Positions 1 through 9,140 of a DNA stretch of 64,000 nucleotides are shown in pieces (within the stretch, counting starts at the first letter, position 1; every line of letters starts with the position of its first letter). The position numbers and the translations under genes are program-made. This stretch comes from Gemmatimonadota bacterium (lineage in GTDB: Bacteria; Gemmatimonadota; Gemmatimonadetes; Longimicrobiales; Gaopeijiaceae), in the NCBI GenBank assembly GCA_007121455.1, contig SKKN01000057.1, forward strand, positions 58,539 to 122,538, written 5' to 3'. Below the pieces are notes generated by a model. The model had not been told where the DNA came from and ran no database searches. It was given only the letters and a program-made list of their open reading frames with translations.

Positions 1-24
1 CGCGATCTCGAGGTGCGTGCTCAT
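1..24 (-). CDS. start of an unidentified gene running off the left edge
   Basis: On the minus strand an ATG at 24-22 overlaps the TGA stop of bioF (23-21) in an ATGA arrangement, so a co-translated downstream gene begins here. Only eight residues (MSTHLEIA) lie inside the window. Its position directly after bioF suggests another biotin-pathway gene, but eight residues cannot support a name. Confidence 0.4.
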
Positions 25-1232
25 TTCCTGCGGGCCTGGTCCCGGTACCGGCGAAGAGCCGCTACGAGTTGCGAGATCTGCTCCGGGGTGTGCAGGCGGT
101 TGATCGTCAGCCGGAGGCGGGACGAGCCGGTGGGCACGGTAGGAGGCCGGATGGCAACCGCGAGGATGCCTTCCGAGTGGAGAAATCTCGCGCACGAGAG
201 AGCGTCATCTTCGCCCTCCATCGGGATCGGGACGATTTGGGAATCGGAGGGCGCAGTGTCGAATCCGGCGTTCCTGAGCGCGTCGTGGGCGTTCCGGATC
301 CGCTCCTGGAATCGGTCCTGCCGCAGCTCCCCCGACGTGATTTTCTCCAGCGCGGCACGTACGGCTCCGAGCACCGGAGGAGGTGGGGCCGTGCTGTAGA
401 TGAAGCCGCCACAGAAGTTCACGAGATGGGACCGGAGTGACGTTCCACACGCCACGAAGGCACCGGAACTTCCAAATGCCTTTCCAAAGGTGCCCAGGAC
501 CAGGTCGATCCTGGGGTGGGCGGGTGCGAGGCCCTCCCCGTCCGACCCCCAGACCCCCACGGCGTGTGCATCGTCCACCATCAACAGCGCGTCGTTCCGA
601 TCGGCGAGGTCGCAAATCGCCTCCAGTGGGGCCCGATCGCCGTCCATGCTGAAGATCGACTCGGTGACGATGAGCGCGGGTCCCCGGCTCCCCTTCCCAT
701 GCCGTTCGATGAGCCATCCGAGGTGGTCGGGGTCGTTGTGCCGAAACCGAAGGAGCTTGGCGCGGCTCGCGAGTGCCCCTTGAAGGATGCTGTGATGCGC
801 GTGGCGGTCGGTGAAGATCAGCCCCTTCCGATTCGCGATCGCGGGGAGAATCGATACGTTGGCCTGAAACCCCGAGCTGAACAGCAGCGCGGCCTCACGA
901 TTCGCAAAGCGCGCCAGGCCCCTCTCGAGGCTGTCATGGATCTCCAGGCCTCCGGCGATCAGGCGGGAGCCGGTGGCACCCGCGCCGTGTGTTTCGGCGT
1001 ACCGGATCGCCCCGTCGACGACCCCTCGGTCTCGGGAAAGGCCCAGGTAGTCGTTGGAGCAGAAATCCAGGAAGGTCCGACCCTCCTGCGTCCGGTAGGG
1101 CGGGTCCGAAGCGGTCACGGTCCGGTCCGTGCTTCGTAGCCGGCGGGTCCTCACCCGCTCGGCGAGCCCCTTGTCGAACTGCTGGGCTCGAGACGTGCTG
1201 CCGGGTTCCACTGATCCCTTCTCCTGATCCAA
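21..1232 (-). CDS. bioF: 8-amino-7-oxononanoate synthase (BioF)
   Basis: This is a PLP-dependent alpha-oxoamine synthase of 403 residues, close to the family's usual 380-400. BioF condenses pimeloyl-ACP/CoA with L-alanine in the cytosol, the first committed step of biotin ring assembly. Visible family features are the CSNDYLGL segment near residue 58, HGAGATGSR near 82, the cofactor-binding VDDAHAVGVWG around 219-229 and the Schiff-base lysine K251 in GTFGKAFGSSGA. YSTAPPP further on is also typical. The related families KBL and ALAS share the fold; the N-terminal context fits BioF best. Its stop overlaps the start of the next minus-strand gene, so it is probably in a small biotin operon. Biotin would also serve the acyl-CoA carboxylase encoded at 6136. 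Confidence 0.88.
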   Translation of the reverse strand: MDQEKGSVEPGSTSRAQQFDKGLAERVRTRRLRSTDRTVTASDPPYRTQEGRTFLDFCSNDYLGLSRDRGVVDGAIRYAETHGAGATGSRLIAGGLEIHDSLERGLARFANREAALLFSSGFQANVSILPAIANRKGLIFTDRHAHHSILQGALASRAKLLRFRHNDPDHLGWLIERHGKGSRGPALIVTESIFSMDGDRAPLEAICDLADRNDALLMVDDAHAVGVWGSDGEGLAPAHPRIDLVLGTFGKAFGSSGAFVACGTSLRSHLVNFCGGFIYSTAPPPPVLGAVRAALEKITSGELRQDRFQERIRNAHDALRNAGFDTAPSDSQIVPIPMEGEDDALSCARFLHSEGILAVAIRPPTVPTGSSRLRLTINRLHTPEQISQLVAALRRYRDQARRK

Positions 1233-1401
1233 TCTCGCCGCCCCGGATCGGAGCGGCCGGTGTGCCTACGATGCTACGATGCACCCGGGGATGCCAACCT
1301 GACTAAGAGGAGCAATTCGGACCGTCCTGTAAAGCTCCGGGGAGTCTGCTGAGGCAAGGCTTCCGGGAGGTCCGGGTGTCGCCACCCGGTTCCACGATGC
1401 G

Positions 1402-1431
1402 TTGACACTCCGTTCCCGCAACGGACATCTT
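1402..1431 (+). promoter_or_regulatory. sigma-70-like promoter with a palindrome in the spacer, upstream of the mutase gene
   Basis: A perfect TTGACA lies at 1402-1407, and CATCTT (1426-1431) sits 18 bp downstream as a plausible -10. The spacer contains an exact inverted repeat, CCGTT (1410-1414) / AACGG (1420-1424) with a 5-nt centre, placed like an operator. The element lies 40-70 bp before the mutase start at 1471. That also argues against the in-frame upstream start codon at 1402. Confidence 0.5.
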
Positions 1432-1470
1432 TGGAGAGTGTTCGACCGTCTTTCCCGAGGAGAAGAGTTC

Positions 1471-3198
1471 ATGCCCCCGATCGATCAGGAACTGCTCGCA
1501 CCGTCGGAGTTGGCCGAGACGATCCGTCGGAAGGAGAAGGAGCTCGAGGAGCTCCGGGAGCGCCTCGCCACCTGGACCGAGAAGTACGAGGCCCTTCCCC
1601 AACGGGACGACACCCTCTTTACCTCGATCTCCGGACGGGAAATCGAGCCGCTCTATACCGCGCTCGACCGGCTCGAAGCCGCTTCGGACGTCGAGGGACT
1701 CGGACTTCCGGGAGAATACCCGTTCACTCGGGGTCCGTACACCACGATGTACCGGACCCGGCTCTGGACGATGCGACAGTTTGCCGGATTCGCCACGGCG
1801 CACGATACGAACCGGCGATACAAGTACCTGCTGGAGAACGGCCAGACCGGGCTCTCCGTCGCCTTCGATTTCCCCACCCTCATGGGGTACGATTCCGATC
1901 ATCCGCGCTCCCTCGGCGAGGTCGGCGTCTGCGGCGTGGCGATCTCCTCGCTCGAGGACATGGAGACCCTCTTCGACGGAATCCCACTCGATCAGGTCTC
2001 CGTCTCCATGACGATCAACGGACCCGCGATCATCCTCTTCTGTTTCTACGTCGCGGCGGCGGAGCGGCAGGGGGTCTCCCCGGAGAAGCTTCGCGGCACC
2101 GTTCAAAACGACATCCTGAAGGAGTACCAGGCCCAGCACGCATGGGTCTATCCGCCCGAACCTGCCCTCCGCCTGATCGTGGATATGTTCGAGTGGTGCT
2201 CTGAGAATACGCCCAGGTACAACCCGATCTCCATCTCCGGCTATCACATCCGGGAGGCCGGCGCCACGGCGGGGCAGGAGCTGGCTTTCACCCTGAGAAA
2301 TGGTCTGGAGTATGTGGAGCGGGGTGTCGCCAGAGGATTGGATGTGGACGCATTCGCGCCCCGTCTATCCTTCTTCTTCGACGTCCACAACGACTTCTTC
2401 GAGGAGATCGCCAAGTTCCGTGCCGCGCGCCGAATCTGGGCACGGCACCTGAAGGAACGGTACGGCGCCAAGAACCCGGAGTCATGGCGCCTGCGGACCC
2501 ACGCGCAGACCGCCGGCGTGACCCTCACGGCCCAGCAGCCGGAAAACAACATCGTGCGGGTGGCGTATCAAGCCATGGCTGCGGTGCTCGGCGGCACCCA
2601 GTCCCTCCATACGAATTCGATGGATGAGACCCTGGCGCTCCCGACCGAGAAAGCGGTCAGGATCGCGCTCCGGACCCAGCAGGTCCTGGCGTATGAGACG
2701 GGGGTTCCGAACACCACCGATCCGCTGGCGGGATCCTACTACGTCGAGACGTTGACGGATCAACTCGAGGCGGAGGCGGAGGCGATCTTCCGCGAGATCG
2801 ATGATCTCGGAGGCGTCGTACCCGGAATCGAATCGGGCTGGTTCCAGAGCCAGATCGCGCGCTCGGCGATGCGACAGCAGGAGGAGATGGAGGCGCAGGA
2901 ACGCGTCGTCGTCGGGGTGAATCGCTTCACCGAGGGCTCCGACGGAATCGAGATCGATACGCTCCGCATCGACGAGGATGTCGAGGAAAGACAGAAGGCT
3001 GCCATGGCCGCGATGCGGAAGCGCAGGGATGCGGCCGAAGTCGAGCGCACGCTGTCCGCCCTCACGGACGCCGCACGGGCGGGTGAAAATGTGGTGCCGC
3101 GGATTCTGGACTGTGCCCGAGCCTACTGCACCCTGTACGAGATCCGCCATGCGATGGAGGAGGTTTTCGGCGCGTTCAAGGAACCCGTGTTCTTCTGA
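1471..3198 (+). CDS. icmA: acyl-CoA mutase large subunit, isobutyryl-CoA mutase type
   Basis: This is the catalytic large subunit (575 aa) of a coenzyme-B12 acyl-CoA mutase. It has the TIM-barrel substrate domain but no cobalamin domain; that subunit is encoded at 5711-6136. Two substrate-specificity positions are readable. The residue equal to Tyr89 of methylmalonyl-CoA mutase is Phe104 (TMRQFAGF), and the residue equal to Arg207 is Gln222 (KEYQAQHAW). Phe/Gln is the known signature of isobutyryl-CoA mutase, which interconverts isobutyryl- and n-butyryl-CoA. The active-site His259 ([10 protein letters not shown]) and YDSDHP are kept. The ATG at 1471 is chosen because GAGGAGAAG precedes it and a promoter overlaps the upstream alternative. 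Its last 23 nt overlap the convergent GGDEF/EAL gene. A related acyl-CoA mutase with another substrate remains possible. Confidence 0.82.
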   Translation: MPPIDQELLAPSELAETIRRKEKELEELRERLATWTEKYEALPQRDDTLFTSISGREIEPLYTALDRLEAASDVEGLGLPGEYPFTRGPYTTMYRTRLWTMRQFAGFATAHDTNRRYKYLLENGQTGLSVAFDFPTLMGYDSDHPRSLGEVGVCGVAISSLEDMETLFDGIPLDQVSVSMTINGPAIILFCFYVAAAERQGVSPEKLRGTVQNDILKEYQAQHAWVYPPEPALRLIVDMFEWCSENTPRYNPISISGYHIREAGATAGQELAFTLRNGLEYVERGVARGLDVDAFAPRLSFFFDVHNDFFEEIAKFRAARRIWARHLKERYGAKNPESWRLRTHAQTAGVTLTAQQPENNIVRVAYQAMAAVLGGTQSLHTNSMDETLALPTEKAVRIALRTQQVLAYETGVPNTTDPLAGSYYVETLTDQLEAEAEAIFREIDDLGGVVPGIESGWFQSQIARSAMRQQEEMEAQERVVVGVNRFTEGSDGIEIDTLRIDEDVEERQKAAMAAMRKRRDAAEVERTLSALTDAARAGENVVPRILDCARAYCTLYEIRHAMEEVFGAFKEPVFF

Positions 3199-5359
3199 CG
3201 GAGTCCTTCGCCCCACGCGCATCGGGTCCGTTCAAGGTCGAGGGGTTTCCCTTCGGTGGCGAACCCGACAGGAGGAGCTTGAAGAGTGGTGAGGGAAGGG
3301 GTGTCGAGTAGAGGTAACCCTGCCCAAGATCACAGCCGATGCCGCGGAAGAAGCGGTGCTGCTCAGCGGTTTCGATCCCCTCCGCCACGACATTGATTCC
3401 GAGCCCATGAGAGAAATGGACCAGGGTGCGGAGGATGTGCTCCACCTTCCTGCTTCGACCGACCCCCCGCGTGAAGGACGGGTCGATCTTGAGGGTGTCC
3501 ACCTCCAGGTCCATCAGGTATCGGAGCGAGGAGTAGCCCGTTCCGAAGTCGTCGATCGCGATCCGGACCCCGTAGTCGCGTAACTGCACGACCCGCGACG
3601 GGCTCCGCACCACCACGCTTTCGGTGATCTCCAGCTGCAGGTCGGAGGGACGGATTCCTGTCCCGAGCAGCGCCCGATCGATCGACTCCAGCAGCTCGAG
3701 CTCGTCGAACTGTCGGGAGGAGAGGTTCACGCTGAGGAGAAACCTCCCGTCGGTACTCCCCAGCCAGTCGTGGACGTCGTCGCAGGCGCGTCGGACGACC
3801 TGCTCTCCAATCGGTACGATGAGGCCGGAGTCCTCCGCCATCCCGATGAACTCCGAGGGAGAGATGAGTCCTCGCTCCGGGTGCTCCCAGCGAACGAGCG
3901 CCTCGCATCCGATGATCTGTTCCGTGGAGAGAGACACGATCGGCTGATAGAGTACGATCAACTCGTCGCGATCGAGGGCGCTCCAGAGTTCGTTCTCCCG
4001 GTGAAGCCTCTCGGTCGCACGGGTGTCGTGGAGTGGATCGAATACCCTGTAACTCATTCCCCGTGTGTTCTTTGCACGGTACATTGCGACATCTGCGAAC
4101 CGGAGAAGGTCCTCCTGGGTCGTGGTTTCCGGACAGCCGATCGCAGCCCCAATGCTCGCCGAAAGTCGCACCTCCGTACCCTCGACCTCGAAGGGCGCTT
4201 CAAGCGCGAGGGTAATCCGCTCGGCGACCGCGAGCACGTCCTCCTTTCCCTCGACCCGTTCCATTACGACCGCGAACTCGTCGCCGCCGAATCGGGCGAA
4301 CGTGTCGTCATCGCGGAAACAGCCCTGGACGCGGCTGACGACCTGTTCGAGAAGTTGGTCGCCTGCGGCATGCCCGAGCGCATCGTTCACCAGCTTGAAG
4401 CGATCGAGATCCATCAGGATCACGCCGATCCGTGTGCGTTCGCGTCCCACCCGCTCGAAGGCGTGCGCGAGTCGATCCCGGAAAAGAGTCTGGTTCGGAA
4501 GCCCGGTAAGGGAGTCGTGGAGGGCGAGGCGCTCCAGCTTCCGCTCGAGGGCCTTTCGGCCGCTAATGTCGTGGACCAGGGTCAGGAGGCGCTCCTCGCC
4601 TTCGATCTCGAGGAGCTCGGCGGATACCAGTGCCTGTCGTACGTCACCGAACCTGGTCTTGTAGCTCATCTCCAGATCGTGCGCCGAACCGTGTTCCCGA
4701 ACGGCGGAGAGGAGGCGTTCCCGCTCCTCCGGAAAGGCCCACCACCCGATCTCCTCGAGCGTGCGCCCCTCGGTCTCGCTCGCTTCCCATCCGGAGAGGT
4801 GGAGGAAGGCCTCGTTCACCTCCAGGATCCGATCCGTGGTGAGGGACGTGACGAGGATCGAGACCGGACTGGCCTGGAAGATCTTCGCATACCGCTCCTC
4901 TGATCTCCTGAGCGCTCCCTCCAGGGCCTGTCGGTGCATGGCGATGTCGACCGCCGTGCGAATGTCGCGAAAGTCGAAGGGGACCAGGACGTAGTCGAGG
5001 GGCCCGGGTGGGTCTTCAAGGTCCCCCCCTCTCATTCCGCGGTGAGCGCCTTCGGCGGCACGGCGAGCCCCCTCCGTCGCGCGCCGCGCGCTCGTCTCGT
5101 CGTCGGAGTCGGTGAGGAACACTACGGGAGCTTTGAACTCCTCCATGATCCGTCGGGCCATCTCGGCTCCGTCCGGAGGGCCTCCGATCCGGATGTCGAC
5201 GAACGCGAGGTCTGGGTCGTGGTTCCTCACCGCCGCCATGACGTCGCTTTCGGAAGCGGTGATCGCCGACGCCTCGTACCCCATCCCCTCGAGGGTTCGC
5301 GTGAGGTCCGCGGCGAGCGCAGGGTCGTTCTCCACGACAAGGATCTTCGCTCGTCTCAT
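3176..5359 (-). CDS. receiver-PAS-GGDEF-EAL cyclic-di-GMP signalling protein
   Basis: This 727-residue cytosolic protein has four domains in order. A response-regulator-like receiver (about 1-145) has a candidate phospho-acceptor D55 in FVDIR. A PAS domain follows (about 150-270). A diguanylate cyclase domain (about 278-440) has an intact GGDEF at 358-362 and an RxxD inhibitory site at 349-352, five residues before it. An EAL phosphodiesterase domain (about 455-695) has EALVRW at 486-491 and later DDFGTGYSSL. Because both catalytic motifs are intact, it could make and degrade c-di-GMP; the dominant activity cannot be told from sequence. It lies between the two mutase-subunit genes on the opposite strand and converges on the large-subunit gene. 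With the polysaccharide genes nearby, control of matrix production is a reasonable inference. Confidence 0.9.
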   Translation of the reverse strand: MRRAKILVVENDPALAADLTRTLEGMGYEASAITASESDVMAAVRNHDPDLAFVDIRIGGPPDGAEMARRIMEEFKAPVVFLTDSDDETSARRATEGARRAAEGAHRGMRGGDLEDPPGPLDYVLVPFDFRDIRTAVDIAMHRQALEGALRRSEERYAKIFQASPVSILVTSLTTDRILEVNEAFLHLSGWEASETEGRTLEEIGWWAFPEERERLLSAVREHGSAHDLEMSYKTRFGDVRQALVSAELLEIEGEERLLTLVHDISGRKALERKLERLALHDSLTGLPNQTLFRDRLAHAFERVGRERTRIGVILMDLDRFKLVNDALGHAAGDQLLEQVVSRVQGCFRDDDTFARFGGDEFAVVMERVEGKEDVLAVAERITLALEAPFEVEGTEVRLSASIGAAIGCPETTTQEDLLRFADVAMYRAKNTRGMSYRVFDPLHDTRATERLHRENELWSALDRDELIVLYQPIVSLSTEQIIGCEALVRWEHPERGLISPSEFIGMAEDSGLIVPIGEQVVRRACDDVHDWLGSTDGRFLLSVNLSSRQFDELELLESIDRALLGTGIRPSDLQLEITESVVVRSPSRVVQLRDYGVRIAIDDFGTGYSSLRYLMDLEVDTLKIDPSFTRGVGRSRKVEHILRTLVHFSHGLGINVVAEGIETAEQHRFFRGIGCDLGQGYLYSTPLPSPLFKLLLSGSPPKGNPSTLNGPDARGAKDSVRRTRVP

Positions 5360-5710
5360 GAAGGCATCAGGGTTGGAAGGCGCAGGATCAGGATTAGCCG
5401 GGTCACAAGAGCAAATCGCGTACCTCCGCCGCCTTGGGTGTGTTCGACATCGCAGCCCCGTCGATTCGGGACATCCCGGGGCCGCGGGCAGTTCAGGCCT
5501 CGCGGGAAATCATCCCAGCTGCCGGAAAGAAATCCTGGGCAGCGGGAAGTCACAGGCCCCAACGAGGGGCTCGAGGTGCATCACCCCGAAGGCTTACCGG
5601 GTGACCGGATCGCCTGTCGTCGATAGGTTTAAGGGCTGGAACTCTCGAGGTATCCTCCCGTGCGTGAATGCGCCGCGGCGGCAGGACGGATTGAGCATGG
5701 AGCGAAGTCG
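5360..5710 (+). other. divergent intergenic region before the cobalamin-subunit operon
   Basis: This 351-bp gap separates the divergently transcribed GGDEF/EAL gene and the mutase small-subunit operon, so it should hold promoters for both. I see no convincing -35/-10 pair. A short perfect hairpin, GCCCC (5556-5560) / GGGGC (5566-5570), is present. No cobalamin-riboswitch B12 box could be recognised. A ribosome-binding GGAG lies at 5699-5702. Confidence 0.5.
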
Positions 5711-6136
5711 ATGAGCGAAGGTGAGCGTAAGATCCGTGTGCTCGTGGCCAAGCCGGGGCTGGACGGCCACGATCGTGGAGCGAAGGTGATCGCGAGCGCG
5801 TTCCGGGACGGCGGCTTCGAGGTCATCTACACCGGGCTGCACCAGACCCCGGAGATGATCGTGAACGCGGCGGTCCAGGAGGATGTCGACGTCGTGGCGA
5901 TGTCGGTTCTGTCCGGGGCGCACATGACCCTCTTCCCCCGGGTCAAGGATCTGCTTCGGAATGAGGGGGCGGACCACATCCTTCTCACCGGTGGGGGGAT
6001 CATCCCGGAGGAGGACATAGAGCGGCTGACGGAGCAAGGGGTGGGTCGACTCTTCGGGCCTGGTACTCCCACGACGGATGCGATCGAGTACATCAGGGAA
6101 TGGTTTCAGGAAAGCCGAGCGGCGGAGGGGGTCTGA
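5711..6136 (+). CDS. icmB: acyl-CoA mutase cobalamin-binding small subunit
   Basis: This 141-residue protein is a complete stand-alone B12-binding domain of the mutase C-terminal type. The DxHxxG cobalamin-binding motif is at D18-H20-G23 ([10 protein letters not shown]), so His20 would be the lower cobalt ligand. SVLSGAHMT and the glycine-rich LLTGGGI follow as in the Rossmann-like B12 fold. It should pair with the large subunit encoded at 1471-3198, about 2.5 kb upstream. I place the start at 5711, where GGAG lies 8 nt upstream, rather than at the earlier in-frame ATG at 5660, which would add a tail with no family similarity. Its TGA overlaps the ATG of the carboxyltransferase gene by one base, so it leads that operon. 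Confidence 0.88.
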   Translation: MSEGERKIRVLVAKPGLDGHDRGAKVIASAFRDGGFEVIYTGLHQTPEMIVNAAVQEDVDVVAMSVLSGAHMTLFPRVKDLLRNEGADHILLTGGGIIPEEDIERLTEQGVGRLFGPGTPTTDAIEYIREWFQESRAAEGV

Positions 6137-7779
6137 TGGGGGGAGGGAGCGGAAATGTCACCTCCGAGCTCGAGGCGCCGATCCGGCGGCTCAGCCGCGA
6201 GCTCGAGGAGCTTCGGGCGAAACTGCGGATGGGAGGGGGAGAAAAGAGGATCGCTCGGCAGCACGCGCAGGGGAAGCTCACCGCCAGGGAGCGGATCGAG
6301 CGCCTTCTCCATCCTGCTCAACCCTTTCTCGAGGTAGGCCTCCTCGTCGCCCACGATCAGTACGAAGGGCAGGCGCCCGCCGCCGGAGTGGTAACCGGGG
6401 TGGGGCGGGTCGAGGGCCGGGAGGTCGTCGTCGTGGCGAACGACGCCACTGTGAAGGCCGGATCCTGGTGGCCGGAGACGATCACCAAGATCCTTCGGGC
6501 CCAGGAGATCGCGATGCGTTGCCGGCTCCCCATCGTGTATCTCGTCGACTCGGCTGGAGTAAACCTCCCGTACCAGGGCGGTGTCTTTCCGGGCCAGTAC
6601 GGGGCAGCCCGGATCTTCTACTACAATTCGATCATGCGCCGCTACCTCCGGATTCCGCAGTTCGCGGCGGTGATGGGCCCATGCATTGCCGGAGGAGCCT
6701 ATCTGCCCGCACTCTCGGACCACATCGTGATGGTCGAAGGGACCAGCTTCATGGGCCTTGGAGGCCCGAACCTGGTGAAGGGAGCGACGGGTCAGACGGT
6801 GGGCTCCGAAGAGCTTGGCGGAGCGCGTGTTCACACCGAGATCAGTGGAGTAGCCCACTACCGGGTCTCCGACGACGACGCCTGCCTGGAGAAGCTTCGG
6901 AGGCTCGTGCGCGAGCTTCCGCGAGAAACCAGCGCCGTCGAGATCCCCGAGGAAGGAGCTGCGCCCCGCCGGCCTGCGGAGGAGATGTACGAGATCCTCC
7001 CGGACGACCACCGCCAGCCCTACGAGATGCACCACTTTCTCGAATGCCTGTTGGACGAGGATGGCCTCGACGAGTTTCAGGAGGGTCACGCCAGGGAGAT
7101 GATCTGCGGGACCGGGTTCATCGACGGGATCCCGGTCGGGGTCATTGCGAATGCCCGGGGCCTGGTTCGGAACCCTGGAGAGGATCGGCCGGCGTTCGGG
7201 GGCATCGTCTATACGGACAGCGCCGAGAAGGTCGCCTACTTCATCGAAACGATGAATCGACATCGTCGTCCGATCCTCTTCGTCCAGGACGTCTCCGGTT
7301 TCATGGTGGGTCCTGAGGCGGAGCATTCGGGGATCATCAGGGCGGGGGCTCGGTTTGTCGAGGCGATGGCGACGGCGACGGTTCCGAAGCTCGTTCTGAC
7401 CGTAAATCATGCGTCCGGAGCCGGATACTATGCGATGGCGGGACAGGGCTTCGATCCCGACTTCATCCTGTCGCTACCGACGGGTCGAATGGGTGTGATG
7501 GAAGGGGAGAGCGCGGTCATGGCGCTGTTCTCGGCCCAGATCGAAAAACTAAGAGAGGAGGGAAAGGTGCCGGACGAAGATCTCCGCACCCGGATGGACG
7601 AAGTACGCGAGGAGTATGAGCGCCAACTCGACGCGCGCTTTGCGGCGGCTCGAGGCTTCGTCGACGAGGTCGTACTCCCCGAAGAGGTGCGTCCCGCGCT
7701 CTCTCTTCTTCTCCGGGCAGGCTTGCAGAATTCGGGGCCGCACCTCGGCCCATTCAACCTCCCCGGAGACGTGGCATGA
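6136..7779 (+). CDS. acyl-CoA carboxylase carboxyltransferase (beta) subunit, methylcrotonyl/geranyl-CoA carboxylase-like
   Basis: This 547-residue crotonase-fold carboxyltransferase moves CO2 from carboxybiotin to an acyl-CoA. It shows both halves of the family: an N-terminal CoA-binding half (LTARERIERLL, NDATVKAGSWWPET, GGAYLPALSD) and a C-terminal carboxybiotin half (VQDVSGFMVG, NHASGAGYYAMAG). The long KAGSWWPETITKILRAQEIA stretch resembles methylcrotonyl- and geranyl-CoA carboxylase beta subunits more than propionyl-CoA carboxylase. It overlaps the preceding mutase-subunit gene by one base and the following AtuA-like gene by four. No biotin carboxylase or biotin carrier subunit is present in the window, so its partner is encoded elsewhere. 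The true substrate is uncertain. Confidence 0.82.
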   Translation: MGGGSGNVTSELEAPIRRLSRELEELRAKLRMGGGEKRIARQHAQGKLTARERIERLLHPAQPFLEVGLLVAHDQYEGQAPAAGVVTGVGRVEGREVVVVANDATVKAGSWWPETITKILRAQEIAMRCRLPIVYLVDSAGVNLPYQGGVFPGQYGAARIFYYNSIMRRYLRIPQFAAVMGPCIAGGAYLPALSDHIVMVEGTSFMGLGGPNLVKGATGQTVGSEELGGARVHTEISGVAHYRVSDDDACLEKLRRLVRELPRETSAVEIPEEGAAPRRPAEEMYEILPDDHRQPYEMHHFLECLLDEDGLDEFQEGHAREMICGTGFIDGIPVGVIANARGLVRNPGEDRPAFGGIVYTDSAEKVAYFIETMNRHRRPILFVQDVSGFMVGPEAEHSGIIRAGARFVEAMATATVPKLVLTVNHASGAGYYAMAGQGFDPDFILSLPTGRMGVMEGESAVMALFSAQIEKLREEGKVPDEDLRTRMDEVREEYERQLDARFAAARGFVDEVVLPEEVRPALSLLLRAGLQNSGPHLGPFNLPGDVA

Positions 7780-9140
7780 TCCGGGTCGGCAGCGGACAGG
7801 GCTTCTGGGGCGACGATCTGGATGCCCCCGTGCGCCAGGTGGAGGGGGGGAAGCTCGACTACCTCATGATGGATTACCTCGCAGAGGTAACGATGTCCAT
7901 CATGCAGAAGCAGCGGGTCCGGGACCCCTCCGCAGGATATGCGAGGGATTTCGTCCCACTGATGGAGCGGATTCTTCCTCGATGCGTGGAGGACGGCGTT
8001 CGGGTCGTCACGAACGCGGGCGGGGTGAATCCAACGGGGTGCGGAGAGGCCGTCGTCGAGGCGGCGCGCCGGGCAGGTGTCGACGGTCGTGCACGCGTAG
8101 GGGTCGTGACCGGGGATGACCTCATGGACCGACTGGACGAGCTCCTGGACGCGGGACACGAGCTTCGGAACATGGAGACGGACGAGTCGCTCTCCGCGGT
8201 GCGGGACCGTGTCCAGAGTGCGAACGTCTACATCGGAGCGGACCCGATCGTCGAAGCCCTCGGGCGGGGCGCGAACGTCGTGCTCACCGGACGGTCCACC
8301 GACACGGCACTCACCTACGCACCGATGATCCATGAGTTCGGATGGGGCCGTGAGGAGGTCGACCGGATCGCCGCCGGAGTCATCGCCGGACACATCAACG
8401 AGTGCGGAGCCCAGGCGAGCGGAGGAAATGCCCTGATCGACTGGTGGACCATTCCCGGGATGGAGACGGTGGGCTTCCCGGTGGTCGAAGCCCAACCGGA
8501 CGGCACCTTCGTCGTCACGAAGCATCCGGGTACAGGCGGGCGTGTGACCCTCGGCACCGTCAAGGAGCAGCTTCTCTACGAGATGGGGGATCCCTCCGAA
8601 TACATCACGCCGGACGTGATCGCCGACTTCACGACCATTCGGCTCGAGGAGGACGGAGAGGACCGGATCCGGGTCGCGGGGGTGACGGGGCGTCCGCGCA
8701 CGGAATTCCTGAAGGTGTCCATCGCCTATTCCGATGGGTGGAAGGCGGTGGGGAGCCTCGTCTACGCCTGGCCTGACGCCGCACACAAGGCGAGGGAGGC
8801 GGACCGGATTCTGCGTGCGCGGCTGGAGCGGCTCGGTCTTCACTTCGACGCAATACGCACGGAGCTCGTCGGGTGGAGCTCGACCCACGGGGAGCTCGTG
8901 GGAGAGCCGCCGCCGGATCATCCGGAGGTGGAGTTGCGGATCGGCGTTCGCGGAAAGGACCGGGAAGCAGTCGAGCGATTCTCCCGCGAGATCGCGCCCC
9001 TCGTCCTCACGGGCCCCCCTTCCGTCACCGGCTTTGCGGGGGGACGTCCGAGAGTTCAGGAAATCATGGCGTTCTGGCCGGCATTGATCCGACGTGAAGC
9101 CGTCGAGCCCCATCTCAAGACCGAGATCCTGGAGGTATGA
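7776..9140 (+). CDS. AtuA-like protein, DUF1446 domain
   Basis: This 454-residue protein belongs to the DUF1446/AtuA family, which is linked genetically to acyclic-terpene and leucine/isovalerate catabolism but has no established reaction. Family features include MDYLAEVTMSIM near residue 33, VVTNAGGVNP near 78, VLTGRSTDTAL near 171 and HINECGAQASGG near 210. Full-length AtuA proteins usually carry a C-terminal ferredoxin-like domain; here that part is a separate gene starting inside the stop codon (ATGA at 9137-9140). It overlaps the carboxyltransferase gene by four bases (ATGA at 7776-7779). Placement between a methylcrotonyl-type carboxylase and an enoyl-CoA hydratase supports a role in branched-chain acyl-CoA breakdown. 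Confidence 0.8.
   Translation: MIRVGSGQGFWGDDLDAPVRQVEGGKLDYLMMDYLAEVTMSIMQKQRVRDPSAGYARDFVPLMERILPRCVEDGVRVVTNAGGVNPTGCGEAVVEAARRAGVDGRARVGVVTGDDLMDRLDELLDAGHELRNMETDESLSAVRDRVQSANVYIGADPIVEALGRGANVVLTGRSTDTALTYAPMIHEFGWGREEVDRIAAGVIAGHINECGAQASGGNALIDWWTIPGMETVGFPVVEAQPDGTFVVTKHPGTGGRVTLGTVKEQLLYEMGDPSEYITPDVIADFTTIRLEEDGEDRIRVAGVTGRPRTEFLKVSIAYSDGWKAVGSLVYAWPDAAHKAREADRILRARLERLGLHFDAIRTELVGWSSTHGELVGEPPPDHPEVELRIGVRGKDREAVERFSREIAPLVLTGPPSVTGFAGGRPRVQEIMAFWPALIRREAVEPHLKTEILEV

Noticed and set aside
1402..1470. In-frame upstream start for the mutase large subunit at 1402
   Set aside because: It coincides with a TTGACA promoter element, the added residues have no family similarity, and a good ribosome site precedes 1471.
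1471..3198. Labelling the mutase as methylmalonyl-CoA mutase
   Set aside because: The Tyr and Arg that contact the methylmalonyl carboxylate are Phe and Gln here.
5360..5710. Cobalamin riboswitch before the B12-subunit gene
   Set aside because: No B12 box or conserved cobalamin-riboswitch core was found; only a small GC hairpin is present.
7428..9113. A 561-codon minus-strand frame opposite the AtuA-like gene
   Set aside because: Antisense shadow; the plus-strand protein has clear family motifs and coupled overlaps.
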